Position numbers and translations under genes: made by a program. The notes under the pieces are model-generated. The model searched no databases. It had not been told where the DNA came from and saw only the letters and a list, made by a program, of their open reading frames with translations. Of a stretch of DNA of 64,000 nt, positions 11,169 to 23,115 are shown in pieces. Where the stretch lies: NCBI GenBank assembly GCA_029204225.1, contig CM055092.1, positions 82,105,786 to 82,169,785 of the forward strand, given 5' to 3'. Source of the stretch: Diphasiastrum complanatum (lineage: Eukaryota; Streptophyta; Lycopodiopsida; Lycopodiales; Lycopodiaceae). The stretch's first letter is position 1, and every line of letters begins with the position of its first letter.

Positions 11169-12140
11169 TATTGGATTTATTCCTTCTATTCTCCTTAAAT
11201 CCCATTTTAATCTGCCTCCATTCATGCTGCATATTTACTAACGTTGTCGCGCAGCCTACATATTTACACGCAAATTCACTTAGACGAATAAAAGACGAAA
11301 GAATCACGACACTGTGTTTTTACACAAGTTATGGTGACAGGCAAAAAGGAGACAAAAAAAAAAACACCTGACGGGAAGACACGAACGTGAAAGATTCGTG
11401 AACGAAAATCATTTGCGGTCCAAGACGAGAAAGTCCGATGACAGAAACAAAACCAATGACGTGACACAAAAAAATGTCGCGAAAGACTTTCTGCCCTCAC
11501 GCTCCAAAGAGTACCAGCCAAGATAATGCAAGTACCCAGAAGTATAGATATCTGATCTGATGGCATGACGTCAGCAGATACAATCTAGGTCGTGGCTAAT
11601 CCGCCACTCTTGTAATTTCCTGATTAGTTGTAGATGGTTAGTCACTCTAATCTTAAAGTTACGTAGAGCGACTATATACTTACTGGATGATACTTGACAT
11701 ATATAGAATACACATACAATGTAGCAGTCTGATGCTAGTAAGCAATCAAGACGAAATACAGACAAGAAGTCCGCCTGCGTGTGAGACGAGTTCTGTGATC
11801 AGGATCCATAGAGATCCACAAGTCCGCTAGTAAGCGAGACATCTATTCATGAGATAACTGCATTTCTCTCACGCCAACGCACTGCGTGGATCTGCATGCA
11901 GTGCTTGAAGAATCAAAGAAAATCAATAGATGATCTTGTAGCCATTGTGCACATGTCTTCTTTTACGTTGTATCATCTCGAATGCAAATGTTTCTGCTGT
12001 TATTCGTATGTCTGATTCTCCCATTCATTTCAATTTCGCACATTGGTTGAATTTGTTGAATGCTGCATTAATTTATAAACGTAGATCAGTAGTGCCTGAC
12101 TACACTCTGGAGACTGTAGGAGTGATTCAGCTGGCAGTAT
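11169..12140 (+). repeat. LTR related to Copia-A
   Basis: It starts TATTGGATTTATTCC, a degraded form of the Copia-A TGTTGGATTT end, and matches the first 200 bp of the LTR at 14185 (CCCATTTTAATCTGCCTCCATTC; CACTGTGTTTTTACAC). Beyond 11360 the match is lost, though a TATA-like ACATATATAGAATAC near 11697 sits where the Copia-A LTR has its own. It is probably a sister family. The right end is uncertain. Confidence 0.5.
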
Positions 12141-12191
12141 CCAACGACCACATTTGAACTCCATCGGAGTCGCGTTGCTTCGTTTTTACGA

Positions 12192-13187
12192 TTGTTTCTC
12201 GACCACAAATTTTTTTTGCATTCATTACTATTAAAGTATTCTTCTTGTTTTTATGATGAGCTACCAAAGTCCTTACCCCCTGAAAGACCTGAAGATCATA
12301 CGATAGACATTATTTCTAGAAGTTCCATATCCAATAGACCTCCTTATAGGGTAAGCCATTCTCAACAAGAAGAAATTTCTAAGCAAATTAATGACTTGTT
12401 AGAGAAAGGCCTTATAAGACCCAGTAACATCCCCTATTGCTCTCTTGTACTGGTACAAAAGAAAGATGGCAGTTTTAGGATGTGTGTGGACTATTGTGCT
12501 CTAAACAAGATTACAGTTAAGAACCGTTTTCCTATTCCAAGAATAGATGATAGAATAAATGGATCTTTAGTAGAATTGATACCACCCAAATCCGAGTAGC
12601 ACCTAAATATGTCCATAAAACTGCTTTCAGGACTAATTTTGGCCTTTATGAATTTTTAGTGGTACCATTTGGTCTTACTAATGCTCCCGCAACATTCAAT
12701 AGAATGATGGAACGAGTCTTTCGACCCATAGACGTTTTGTAGGAACATTCTTTGATGATATCATAGTGTTCTCAGTGCAAATGAAGAAGAACATAAAAGA
12801 CATCTAGATATCATCTTTAGAACCCTACAAGAAAACTCACTTCTCATAAAAGGAAAGAAAAGCGAATTCTTCCTAGAAAAGATACACTTTCTAGGACATA
12901 TGATTTCTAAGGAAGGAATACAAATGGACCCTTCAAAGATTAAAGCCATACAAGACTAACCTAAACCAATAAATATTCATGAAGTTTGGTCTTTTCTAGG
13001 CTTATGTTCCTATTATAGAAAATTTATTCGCCATTTTTCTCATATAGCCTCACCACTACATGAACTCACTAAGAAGAGGGTAAAATATCATTGGTATAAG
13101 AAAGAGCAAAATTCCTTTGATACTCTGAAGCATGCCCTTACCACGGGACCCGTTCTTATCATTCCCGATCTTCGCAAGCCTTTCTTT
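12192..13187 (+). pseudogene. Gypsy-2 reverse transcriptase
   Basis: It encodes the RT fingers with LPPERPEDHTIDI, then EKGLIRPSNIPYCS, VQKKDGSFRMCVDYCALNK and FPIPRIDD, all canonical Ty3/gypsy. A deletion and frameshift at about 12560-12600 remove the first catalytic Asp region; the palm continues as [28 protein letters not shown] and FFDDIIVFS, the last standing for the YxDD box (12745-12771). Further frameshifts occur near 12735 and 12770. After GHMISKEGIQMDP and SFLGLCSYYRKFI, the thumb and connection run into RNase H. Confidence 0.8.
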
Positions 13188-14184
13188 GTGGAAGTGAATG
13201 CAAGTCTTGACTGTATTGGGGTAGTCCTAAACCAAGAAGGTCATGCTGTAGCCTTTGAAAGTAGACGACTTCAAGGGGCAGAAGTACAATATGACATTTA
13301 TGAAAAAGAACTTTTGGCCATTATTCATGCCCTTAAGTTATGGAAGCACTATCTTCTAGGAAATGATTTCCTAGTTAAAATAGATCATCAAAGCCTTAGG
13401 TACTTTCTCACCTATCAATTAATTCAAGAAAAACATCTAAAATGGGCTAACTACCTTAGCACCTTCCATTTTCAGTTACTTCATCACCCAAGAAAGGAAA
13501 ATAAGGTCGCCGATGCATTATCAAGAATCCCCAAGGTCAACCATATTTCCCTAGCATATCATGAAGATTTCCTTCCTATGAAAAGTATGTATGCTACTGA
13601 TTCAGACTTCCAGCATATCTTTGAAATACCTGAAAGAAATCAAAGTCATAAAGACTATGTTTTGAAAGAAGGATATTTATTCAAAGAAGATAAGCTATGT
13701 ATTCCCATAACATTTAGAACTAAGATCCTTCAAGAAACCCATAGTCCTCTCTATGTAGGACATAGGGGAATTCCTTCAACTCTGAAATCTTTGAAAAGAT
13801 TTTTTCATTGGCCTACCATGCATCGAGACACAAGGCATTTTATAAATGCATGTCTAGTATGTCAACACAATAAAGATGAGCGAAGAATAAAAACTCCAGG
13901 ATTACTTCACTCCTTGCCTATTCTTGAAGCTCCCTGAGAACATATTACCATGGACTTTGTCTCTGGGTTCCAAAAAACCAAAAATGGGAATGAGATGATA
14001 TGGACTGTCATTGATAGATTTAGCAAACAAGCTCATTTTATCCCCTATAAGAGAAAGCTTAAGGGACTCAAAGTTGCTCATTTGTTTATCCGTCACATCT
14101 TTAGGCTGCATGGACTACCCAAGAGTATAGTATTTGATCCGGATACAAGACTTACTAGTAACTTTTGGAGAGCCCTTTTTTGAT
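13188..14184 (+). pseudogene. Gypsy-2 RNase H and integrase
   Basis: The longest open stretch here (249 residues) begins inside RNase H: VEVNASLDCIGVVLNQEGH, then YEKELLAIIHALK, IDHQSLRYFL and NKVADALSR. The integrase HHCC knuckle follows (HRGIPSTLKSLKRFFHWP, CLVCQHNK). After a TGA at 13935-13937, the core starts at TMDFVSGF (first Asp), and VFDPDTRLTSNFW carries the second, with DRD changed to DPD. The domain is cut at 14184 by a Copia-A LTR, so the catalytic Glu and the rest are missing. Confidence 0.8.
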
Positions 14185-15437
14185 TGTTGGATTTATCTCC
14201 GCTACTCTCCTAAATCCCATTTTAATCTGCCTCCCTTCATGCTGTTTTTGTACTCACGTTGTCGCACAGTCTGCATATTTACATGTAAAATAAGAAGACG
14301 AATAAAACACGACTGGCTGCATAAATACAAGTAAATTCTCACAGGCGAAGAAAAGACAAAAAACGTGATACTGTGTTTTTACACGTGTATTGTGACAAGC
14401 GAAAAAGACGACACTGCCTTACAAAATGCCAAAGGTGCCCTAGGAAGCGAAGGCACCCTGTAAATCAAATCCTAAGGCATTTCGTCAGAGTGATGCATTT
14501 TTTTGCATCTTCACCAACGTTCACTTCAGCAAAGGCTGACGTCGCGGCCTTTTCACGCTCATCCCATACAACTGTGCTAATGGATTTGACAACGACAGCA
14601 GCCACCCACGATCTCCTACAGAGAGCGCAACCACTCTGTACTTTTTTCATCTGCACACTTGTGACATTGTGTATATATATAGAATACCATTTGCATATTC
14701 AGTTGATGAAGATAAAGTGTGTGTAAAATAATAGCATCAAAAGCTTATCAGAGATAGATGAAGTAGATGCCTTGCGCATTGATTTTTTATTGTCAGTAAT
14801 ACGTTCATTCCTTTTACAGATTGAATTAGCTTTGTAGAGCACGCAGTTTCGTCCGCTATTGTCTTGTGCTCTACCGCATTATTGACATGTATATTTTGCT
14901 ATACTTAATCTGATAACAGCTCTTTTGTTTTGCATTCAGATTTGTGTCCATATTGCTATGCTTATTTTCATTCTGCTTGACTTTCTTGTTGCTCAATCTG
15001 GTAATCTGTTTTTAGCGAGTTATTATTCGTCTTGTTGCTGACGACTAATATTTAGTCTTGCCTTTCATGAATTATTCGCGACTAATTATCAGTCGAGCTC
15101 AGTCTAGCTCTTCGCAAATCATTTGCGATAAATAATTTGTCTAGCTGTTCACGACAAATTATTCTTCTAGTGTTTTATTAATGTTTGGCTACATAATCAG
15201 AACGACCGTGATTTCTATCACTAACGTTCTGTTCGTTTCTGATAGGCGTAGTCATGCTTAGAGAAAGAGTAATATAGCTTATGCCGCTACGCACGAACAC
15301 TTTCCATTCGAGTTTGTTTCTTGTTCGAGTTTCGAGTTTGTTTCTCGTTCGAGTTTCGAGTTCTCTTCTTTTTCGTGTTCGTTTTCTTTTTGACCTATTT
15401 TTGTTTCTCACGCACAATACACCCTCTTTCTCCAACA
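14185..15437 (+). repeat. Copia-A 5' LTR (complete)
   Basis: The 1253-bp LTR has perfect 7-bp inverted ends, TGTTGGA and TCCAACA, and is followed with no gap by a primer-binding site. TATA-like GTATATATATAGAATACC lies near 14671. It matches 196-305 plus 4562-5210 and shares its first 200 bp with 11169. It interrupts the Gypsy-2 integrase. Confidence 0.9.
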
Positions 15438-15449
15438 TGGTATCAGAGC
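15438..15449 (+). other. Copia-A primer-binding site
   Basis: TGGTATCAGAGC directly follows the LTR and is complementary to the 3' end of initiator tRNA-Met, the usual plant copia primer. Confidence 0.92.
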
Positions 15450-15591
15450 AATTTTCCTAGCTTGATAAGCTTCCACAGTACAAGACTCTACTAGCCGATA
15501 GAGTAATTGTCTTCTTGGTTTGTAACTCAGTGCCAGATTCTCATACTTAAGTCACTGATAGTTTTTCCTATCACTTAGACTAATCTTCCAC

Positions 15592-16278
15592 ATGGATTTC
15601 CAAGGGAAAGACAGTCGCATCATGGACAAGCTTGATGGAGCCAATTACCATCTATGAAAATTTAAGATGAAAACTATACTAATGGCTAAAGAATTGTATG
15701 ACGTTGTTATAGGTGTAGAAGGAAAACCCGAAGCAGACAACACAACCATCGCCAGATGGAAGCTGAAGGATGGAAAGGCTTTCGTGCTGATTATCCTCAA
15801 CATTACGGATACCCAGATCAGCCATGTATCCGAGGCCCAGACATCGAAAGAATTCTGGGACATCTTGAGCACACTATACGAAGTGCGAGATATAGCTTTC
15901 AAACTACATCTCAGGAAGAAATTTTACTCCCTCAAGATGACAAATGGTGATTCCCTGCAAAATCACATCAATCAATTCAAGAACCTACTAAGGCAAATGG
16001 TCGCTATCGAATATGTCATAGATGATCAAAACGTAGTGATACAACTGCTTACAAGCTTGCCAAGCTCATACGATAGCTGGGTGATGATTATCACGACACA
16101 TCTAGAACTGACTCTTTCGATAGTCATTACTATGTTGTTGCAGGAAGACACGCGGAGAAATTCTTCAGTTGATTCTCACACTTTATACACCAACAAGAGC
16201 ACGACTAAGCATAAGAAAAAGAAAGGCCCGAAGCAATCAGAGCCAGACCAGAAACCAGTACAACACAAAGAACAGTAG
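15592..16278 (+). pseudogene. Copia-A gag
   Basis: The likely start is the ATG at 15592 (MDFQGKDSRIMDKLDGANYH), in the usual distance from the PBS. The codon for the conserved Trp of the WK motif has become TGA at about 15655, so only the downstream 203 residues are open. They contain the copia gag (UBN2-like) features AKELYDVVIGVEGKP, SKEFWDILSTLYE, LRKKFYSLKM and LLTSLPSSYDSWV. A Lys-rich tail precedes the knuckle region. It would form the capsid if intact. Confidence 0.8.
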
Positions 16279-16530
16279 AATCCGCAGACGAAGAAGAGCT
16301 GTTCTGCAGATACTGCAAGCGAAACAACCACGAAATTCAAGACTGTCGGATACTACAAGCAAAGAACAACAACAAGGGACAGTCGAATCAAGTGGCAAAT
16401 GTAGCTGCGGAAGTTCCACAGCCTATTCAAGAAGCGGATCATAATGCCTTCATGACCAGCCATCAAGGAGCATCCGACGATAGTTCTTGGTTCCTGGATT
16501 CCGGAGCCACTCAGCACATGAGCAGCCTCA
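16279..16530 (+). pseudogene. Copia-A CCHC knuckle and protease start
   Basis: After a frameshift, the sequence encodes CRYCKRNNHEIQDC, a perfect C-x2-C-x4-H-x4-C nucleocapsid knuckle (about 16306-16347). The protease active site follows as SSWFLDSGATQHMS (DSGA). Another frame break at about 16530 leads to the integrase part. Confidence 0.8.
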
Positions 16531-17859
16531 TTGGTTGTATATACATCTTATAGTACCCAGAAATATGTTCACCTTGGCAACAATAGCACACAAGCTATTA
16601 AACTTGAAGGTACTGTAAGATTAAGATTTGCAAATGACCAGTCTAAGCCACTTCCTAAAGTCCTGCATGTACCAAATTTGTCTGCGAATATACTCTCTAT
16701 AAGCATAATCACAGATCTAGGACATAGAGTAGAATTCGAATGTGATCAGTGCAAAGTAGTTGATAGGACAGACAAGATCCTAGCACTCGGAAAGAGGCAT
16801 GGATACTTGTATAAATTAAGTCATTGCTTTTCTGCCTCTAGTCAGACACTCAGTATTTCTATTCATGCAAATAAAAATTTACTTTGGCATTATAGACTTG
16901 GTCACTTGAATCATGCTGCTGTACACCAAATGTCTAGACAATCTATTGTTCTTGATCTCGACTATCCTCGTGATAAAGTCGAGTTACCTATCTGTCAAGA
17001 CTATCTAGTTGGTAAACAGACTAGGAAACCATTTAAATCAAGCCATCAACACATTGCTAGAGGATTGTTAGACATTGTACATTCAGACATTTGTGGCCCG
17101 ATAAAAAATCCTTTGCTGAAGGATGAAAAGTATTTTATAACTTTTATTGATGAATTTTCTAGAAGGACTATGGTGTACTTTATAAACACAAAATCAGAAG
17201 CCTTCAACTACTTCAGAATCTCCAAGGAGCGTGCATAAAAGGAGACTGGATGGACGATCAAGGCTTTGGCTTTGGCAGTACTTCTTAAACTTGATAGAGA
17301 TATATTCTCCACCATTTTCTGACCATAGAGTCCTTACAGTCCTCAGTCTAATGGCTTAGCCGAGAGGAAGAACCATACCCTGGTTGAATCAGCCAAATGT
17401 ATGCTGGCGCATGCATCGCTACCCAAAAGATTTTGGGCCGAAGCTGTCTCCACTGCAGCTTACATCCAGAATAGATGTTTGACCAAGGCCCTCTTAGGCA
17501 AGACACCCCACGAGGTGTGGACATGCTCTAAGCCTTCTGTGAAGAACCTAAGAGTGTTTGGGTGCGTTGCCTACGAGCAGATCCCAAAAGACATGAGGAA
17601 GAAATTGGACTTCCAAGGTCTCAAAACACTCCTGATCGGATATACTTCATCTGATAATACATACAAGCTGTATGATCCCCGGGATACAGTCTTTATCGAG
17701 GATCAGTTTGTCGACATCAAAGGCAAGGATATTGCTCCAAGAAAACCTTCATCACCTGCCATTGACACGACTGTCCAAGCGTCTGGCTTAGGCATGTCTA
17801 TTGTCAGCCCACTTCTTGACAACAAATCAGACGAAGATGTTGCTACTACCCAGCAATAA
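16531..17859 (+). pseudogene. Copia-A GAG-preintegrase and integrase
   Basis: The first frame (16531-17238) includes LPKVLHVPNLSANILSIS, LLWHYRLGHLNHAAVHQM with the HHCC His residues, and the integrase start HSDICGPI with the first catalytic Asp. Between 17238 and 17340 the sequence is scrambled and the second Asp (normally in SDNGGEF) is lost. The second frame resumes with PQSNGLAERKNHTLVESA (catalytic Glu), RVFGCVAYEQIP and ends near 17859 with a Ser-rich linker. A nonfunctional integrase. Confidence 0.8.
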
Positions 17860-17868
17860 GTCCTAGGA

Positions 17869-18935
17869 GTGGTTCATCGGTCAAATCCTCCCAGAAGATC
17901 AAGCCGAGTGCGCACACCGCCCACAAGGTATACTCTTGAGTCTGCATGTCTCTTGATACAAGAACTGACGACAGTCAAAGAGGCACTCAGCCAACCAGAC
18001 TCTGATCTCTGGAGAGAAGCCATGGAAAAGAGTATTCCTCTCTGCTCAAGAACTAGACGTGGTCACTAGTCGAAGCTCTTATTGGCTGCAATATCATTGA
18101 TTGCAGATGGACCTTCAAGATCAAATACAATGCCAATGGAGCAATAGATCAAAGGAACACAAGACTGGTAGCACGAGGATTCACTTAGATGTCCAACATT
18201 GACTACAACAAGACGTTCAGTCCAGTAGTCAAACATTCATCGATCCGAACGCTCATGTCTTATGCTGCGACTGCCGACCTCGAAGTACATCAACTTGATG
18301 TACAAAGAGCCTATCTGAATGGAGTTATACAAGAAGATATTTACATGATCCAACCCGAAGGATACATTCTGAAAGGTATAAAGAATCATGTCTATAAACT
18401 TCACAAGGCACTTTACGGCTTGAAACAATTTGCCAGAGCTTGGTTTTAGAGAATCAACACATTCCTCATCGAACAAGGATTCAAACCAAGCAGTGTTGAT
18501 TGCAACTTCTATTCCAAGTCAGTGCATCAATCCTTCATTATCATCACCTTATACATGGATGATATGTTGCTCTTCAGCAACAATACCAATATGGTCAAGG
18601 ATTCAAAGCAGATGCTGTTTTTAGAGTTTGACATGACTAATCTGGATGAAGCTCACTTCTGTCTAGGAATTCAAATCCATAGAGACAAAACGAAACGACT
18701 GATTTACATTTTTCAACAAAGGTATCTTCACAATGTTCTTAACAGATACAATCTAATGAATTGTAAATAAGCTCACTCACCGATGGATCCAGGCCTGCAT
18801 TTGTCAAAGCACCAATGTCCCCAGACCAAGCATGAAGAAGAGCAGATGAGAGAGTATCCTTATCGATCAATACTTGGATCTCTCATGTACGCAATGGTCT
18901 GTACAAGACCAGATATCTCTTTTGCAGTAAGCTCA
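17869..18935 (+). pseudogene. Copia-A reverse transcriptase, 3' truncated
   Basis: The upstream linker RRSSRVRTPPTRY leads to WTFKIKYNANG, LVARGFT, NKTFSPVVKHSSIRTL, LDVQRAYLNGVI, LHKALYGLKQFARAWF and LYMDDMLLFS, with YMDD instead of the commoner YVDD at about 18551. Stops interrupt at 18070, 18187 and 18447. RPDISFAV marks the start of the connection to RNase H, but at about 18935 it jumps to a short tail and an unrelated LTR, so RNase H is missing. Confidence 0.8.
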
Positions 18936-18945
18936 GGGTGATAGG

Positions 18946-19220
18946 TGTTGTTGAGTTGAACAATCTGCATGCATAGAGTGATCAAAACAACCAAAAGGTC
19001 TTAAGTAACTAGCTCCTTAGAGTTAGTGATATATACATAGAGAGAGAGAGAGAGAGAGATCTAGAACTGTAGCTATTGTTTTGAGTCTGTAATTAGGAGC
19101 ATGCTCTTATCAGCACTATTGTATTGTGTTCCGATTCTCTTTTATATATACAGATTCGCTATTGTTCAATCCTTACGTTCTTGATTGAATACAATTGTCT
19201 CTCTCACTCTCTTGCACACA
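18946..19220 (+). repeat. Short copia LTR (Copia-C) with an AG repeat
   Basis: It starts TGTTGTTGAG after a purine-rich AGGGTGATAGG and ends CACACA, about 275 bp. It holds a pure (AG)n run (19041-19060) and a TATA-like TTTTATATATACAG near 19140. TGGTTATCAGAG, a one-base-insertion variant of the initiator-Met PBS, follows at about 19225. It is unrelated to the Copia-A LTR that opens the same block, so the join is a recombination or nested event. Confidence 0.6.
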
Positions 19221-19529
19221 AAAATGGTTATCAGAGACAGAGGATCACATGGCTGTCCAAGATGCCTAATGCTTCACAATGCTACTGTTACGGCAGTCTC
19301 AGACTCCTACTCTGATGACCCAAAAGGGATAACAAGCTTTTGATTCCGTTCCTAGTCAATCCACGTTCCTGAAATTGCAGTTACTATTGTGTTCATTGTT
19401 TTTCTTACTGTTGGTAGAGACATCATTTTTATCATAATCGCCTCTTGTGTTCTGCTTTTGTCACGTCCGCTGCAATTGTAATCAATCGTAGACCAAACAA
19501 CCCATCGTTTATACACCAACAGAAGCGTA

Positions 19530-19815
19530 GTTGATTGCAAATGGATTTTCAAAGTCAAGTACAATGCAGATGGAAGCATCAACAGGAGAAAGGCACAACT
19601 TGTCGCCAGAGGATTTTCTCAGGTATACAACGTCGATTACACTGAGATCTTCAGTCCAGTAGTCAAGCATTCTTTTATTCGACTTTTGCTATCATTTGCC
19701 GCTGCAACAGATTTGGAAATACATCAAATGGATGTACAAACAACATATCTCAATGGAGTTATTAAAGAAGACATTTACATGGTGCAATCCGAAGGTTATA
19801 TTATCGAGGGCAAAA
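19530..19815 (+). pseudogene. Copia-C reverse transcriptase fragment
   Basis: It encodes VDCKWIFKVKYNADGSI, LVARGFSQVYNVDYTEIFSP, VVKHSFIRLLLSF and HQMDVQTTYLNGVIKEDI, the N-terminal half of copia RT. The palm with YVDD is missing because the sequence switches at about 19816 to another element. It is close to the Copia-A RT in sequence. Confidence 0.8.
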
Positions 19816-20019
19816 TAAGTGGAATTTTGGTTTGTAACTCAAGAAACAATTTGCTAGCCATTTGCATACCTAATCTACGTGCCTTTATGATAGCGGTCAT
19901 TTCTTTGCTATGATAAACCAATGGTAATCTTGTTTTACTAAATTTATTTGCTATAGTAAGAAAAAAAAATATTATAAAGGATTGGGGATAGGGTTTGCAT
20001 ACTATTAAATTGTAGATTG

Positions 20020-20665
20020 TAAAAGCACACCGGAACAATGTGGGAGTGTAGTAATGCTCTTGATCTTTTTGCCAGTATCCTTCTCTACACACTTCCTGAA
20101 CACCTTGAAGAGGTTGTATGCCTATGATTTGCGTTTGATAAAATACATTGCTATTTTTCTAGAAAATTCATCAATAAAAGTAATAAAATACTTGACGTCT
20201 TTCAATGAAGGATTCTACATTGGGCTACATATGTTTGAATGCACAATTCTAGTAGATCTTTAGTGACATGTTGATGACTTGATCTAAAGGATTTCCTAGC
20301 CTGCTTTTTGACTATATAATCTTGGCAGATAGGCAATTTGACTTTCTTATCTGGGTAGTTGAGATCAAGCACAACTTAGCTCTAGTGGCTTGTCCCTTTG
20401 GGAATCTTGATCTAGGTTGTTTTCCTAGTAAGCACATCTCACAAACATGTCGAATGTCAGTGGAAGCAACATTAATACTTAAATCCTTAACCATGCTATT
20501 GTGATGCATATACAAGATTGCTCTCACGTTTAAATGTCCTACTCTTTGATGCCATAACTGAGTATTAGAAGTACTCACATTGGTAGAAAGTGCATAATCA
20601 TAACTCAAGATATACAAATTGTCTTTTCTATTTGCAGAGAGGATTTCATTACAGTCTTTATTCAA
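20020..20665 (-). pseudogene. Copia-D integrase fragment
   Basis: Minus-strand frames give ANRKDNLYILSYDYAL, LWHQRVGHLNVRAILYM and CEMCLLGKQPRSRFPKG (the HHCC knuckle), then after a break a core-like segment with MYFIKRKSQAYNLFK (about 20150-20080). The gene runs leftwards and is cut near 20020. The second catalytic Asp and the Glu are not seen. Confidence 0.75.
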
Positions 20666-20829
20666 AATAGTACATTGCTATGAATTGAACAAAGCTCTAC
20701 AACCTTATTATGTGATCTTGCTAATAAACAATAATTTTTTTGTCAATTTGGGTACATAAAGTACACCATTAAGCAATGTCATGTTATCATTTGGAAGTGA
20801 CCGAGATAAAATAACATGCAATCTCTACT

Positions 20830-21551
20830 TTTTTGATCGTGTACCATCAGTGGTGTTATGTCTTCATGAGAGGTTCTGGCAGAATCAGATCTCCCCTCCT
20901 ATTGTTGCATCTTCTTCTTTGCTTCGTTGTGCTTGAGAACTCGACAATCCTTGATGTCATGGTTGATTCTCTTGTAGTACTTGCGAAAGAGCTTGGATTT
21001 TGGCTTCTATTGTTGTTGATCATGCGGCTAATGTCATTGGTTTGAATAAGTCTGCTTAGCTTTAGTCTTCTTTTCCTTTGAAGTTTTCTTCTTTTAGGAC
21101 TGTTGCTTACTTGAATAGAGGGTGACTGTCTTCATATTCGACATCGATAAGCTTTTCCTTCTTACTTCTTCTTGTAATAAACTTGCTGTCAACTTTTGTA
21201 GAGACAGGTCAGGAGCATTGCTCAAAAGCAATACTAAATTGTCATAGGAGGGAGGAAGACTGGACATAAGACACATGTTAGCATCTTCGTCCGACATTGG
21301 CGAACCTACTACAACTAGCTGATTAAGCAACTGCTTGAATTCATTCAGATGATTAGTGATCGAGGTCCCTTCACTCATCTTGAGCGACAGGTTCTTTCTC
21401 AATGAGTATCATTCTCATCTTGAATTTACACGTGGAAATCGTCACCATTGAACTTATTGATCAACCGGATCTTTGAGGATGTACCTTTCATAATTAATGA
21501 ACAATCTAAGAAATGGTACTTGGTCGTGAATACTATTGATAATTCGAACTT
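20830..21551 (-). pseudogene. Copia-D gag with degraded zinc knuckle
   Basis: The 21402-21094 frame has RKNLSLKMSEGTSITNHLNE, QLVVVGSPMSDEDA and MSSLPPSYDNLV, the copia gag core. Downstream on the same strand a knuckle is recognisable as RKYYKRINHDIKDC, with the first two Cys lost. The N-terminal end lies before 21551, directly beside a PBS. Confidence 0.7.
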
Positions 21552-21565
21552 GGGCCCTGATACCA
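21552..21565 (-). other. Copia-D primer-binding site
   Basis: The reverse complement reads TGGTATCAGGGCCC, an initiator-Met-type PBS variant. It sits between the gag leader and an LTR to the right. Confidence 0.75.
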
Positions 21566-21566
21566 C

Positions 21567-22701
21567 TGTTGGTGGTACATGATTATCAGCTATGGTACCA
21601 CTCTTGTTGAATATGGTATCCAAACAAGAGAAAAAAAAACTGAAATTATTACAAGATCGATACAAACTACAAGATTCAGATTATTAATTAGATCATTCTT
21701 TCAACCAGAAGAATATCTATGTAGGTGTCTGAGACACTCATGAAGAGAGCGATGCAATTAGGCATCTATGACAACCATGCTTTCTTTGTGTCAAATATTC
21801 TACGTGAGTCATAGGAGCAAGTATCAGTAACGGAGAAAGAAATTATTCAAAAGCATTCGATAGTACAAGTATACATAGAGAAAATAAAAAATCTATATAT
21901 TAGCTATTGTGATAACAATGATCATATCATGATCCTATGCTTGAGAATGGTTCACAGTACTAATGCGATGTGCGTTGTAATCCTACTATGCAGGTTATAG
22001 ATTAAGTCATATCTCTACTTTTTGAATTGGTTTCACTCTCTCTTGTGATAACAATGATCAGATCACGATCCTGTGCCTAAGAATGGTTCACAGTACTAAT
22101 GCAATGTGTGTTGTGATCCTACTATGTAGGTTATAGATTAAGTCATATCTCTACTTTTTGAATTGCTCTCACTCTCTCTTGTGATCTCTGATTCTGTGGA
22201 ATCAGATAGTTTGATACAATGGATTTCACGTAGGAACTCTGATTCATGCTTCTTGATCTTGATCTCACGTATCTATATATGTGTCATCATTTTATTGTAT
22301 ATATACATCAGTTGTAATGGTCATGAAGATTACAACTAGGCCTTTTAGTGTAAAATATGTAGGTAACAGTCATGAAGTAGTGCATCTACTACATGGTAGT
22401 AGTTTGAACGGTGATGTACTCTGCATTGGATAGAGTAGAGGAAGAGCTCCCTTTTGAGAGGTGACAGTCGACAGGTCGAGGGTGTCGAATGAGTTGATTC
22501 CCCCGTATTTCCTTAAGTCGATGTCAATAGATTTGAGGTTGAGTGTGTCGAGTCGACCCTGCTCTGCTAAAAAAATTGATGTATATACAGACTATTCGAC
22601 TATGCGAGTAAGGCCGCAGACTATTATAGAGATTGGATATTTACATAGTTTAGGAGTACTCTCAGGAGAAGGTGAGTAAGAGTAAAGATTAAACTCCAAC
22701 A
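21567..22701 (-). repeat. Copia-D 5' LTR with internal tandem duplication
   Basis: In plus orientation it starts TGTTGGTGG and ends CTCCAACA, so the ends are inverted (TGTTGG/CCAACA). The left end abuts the PBS. A 136-bp unit is tandemly duplicated at 21907-22042 and 22043-22178, with few differences. The right end is inferred from the terminal repeat only. Confidence 0.55.
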
Positions 22702-22759
22702 ATGATAGCCCTAGTGTCGGACATCCGAGAATTCAGAAGACCTATGAGCTTCTTTTTCT

Positions 22760-23115
22760 TCTCGTTCAATATGAAAAAGGACATCCAATAGTATGTAACT
22801 AGTTGCCATAAGTGTTAGATTAACAAAGCAGAGCATCTAAAGACCCGGCCTCCTACCAAAAAGAGCTTCAAAAGGTGTCTTACCATTCAATGGTACACTC
22901 GACCACCCATTCCAAAGATAAGTTGCAATGCCAAGGCTTCACCTCAAAAGGATTTAGGAAGATTGGCACTTAATCTCATAGCTTTGGCACTTTCACACAA
23001 AGTTTGATTCTTCCTCTCAACCACTCCAATTTGCTGTGGAGTGCTCCCCCTCTTGATCCCATGTGCATCACAAAACTCCTCTCAATCATATGGATCAAGC
23101 AAGGCAAGTTGTCTT
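22760..23115 (-). pseudogene. Copia integrase C-terminal fragment
   Basis: The minus strand encodes GVVERKNQTLCESAKAMRLS and LPKSF followed by EALALQLI, the region around the catalytic Glu of copia integrase, with stops and frame changes. Orientation agrees with the Copia-D LTR, but the order is wrong for one element, so it is a separate insertion remnant. Confidence 0.65.
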
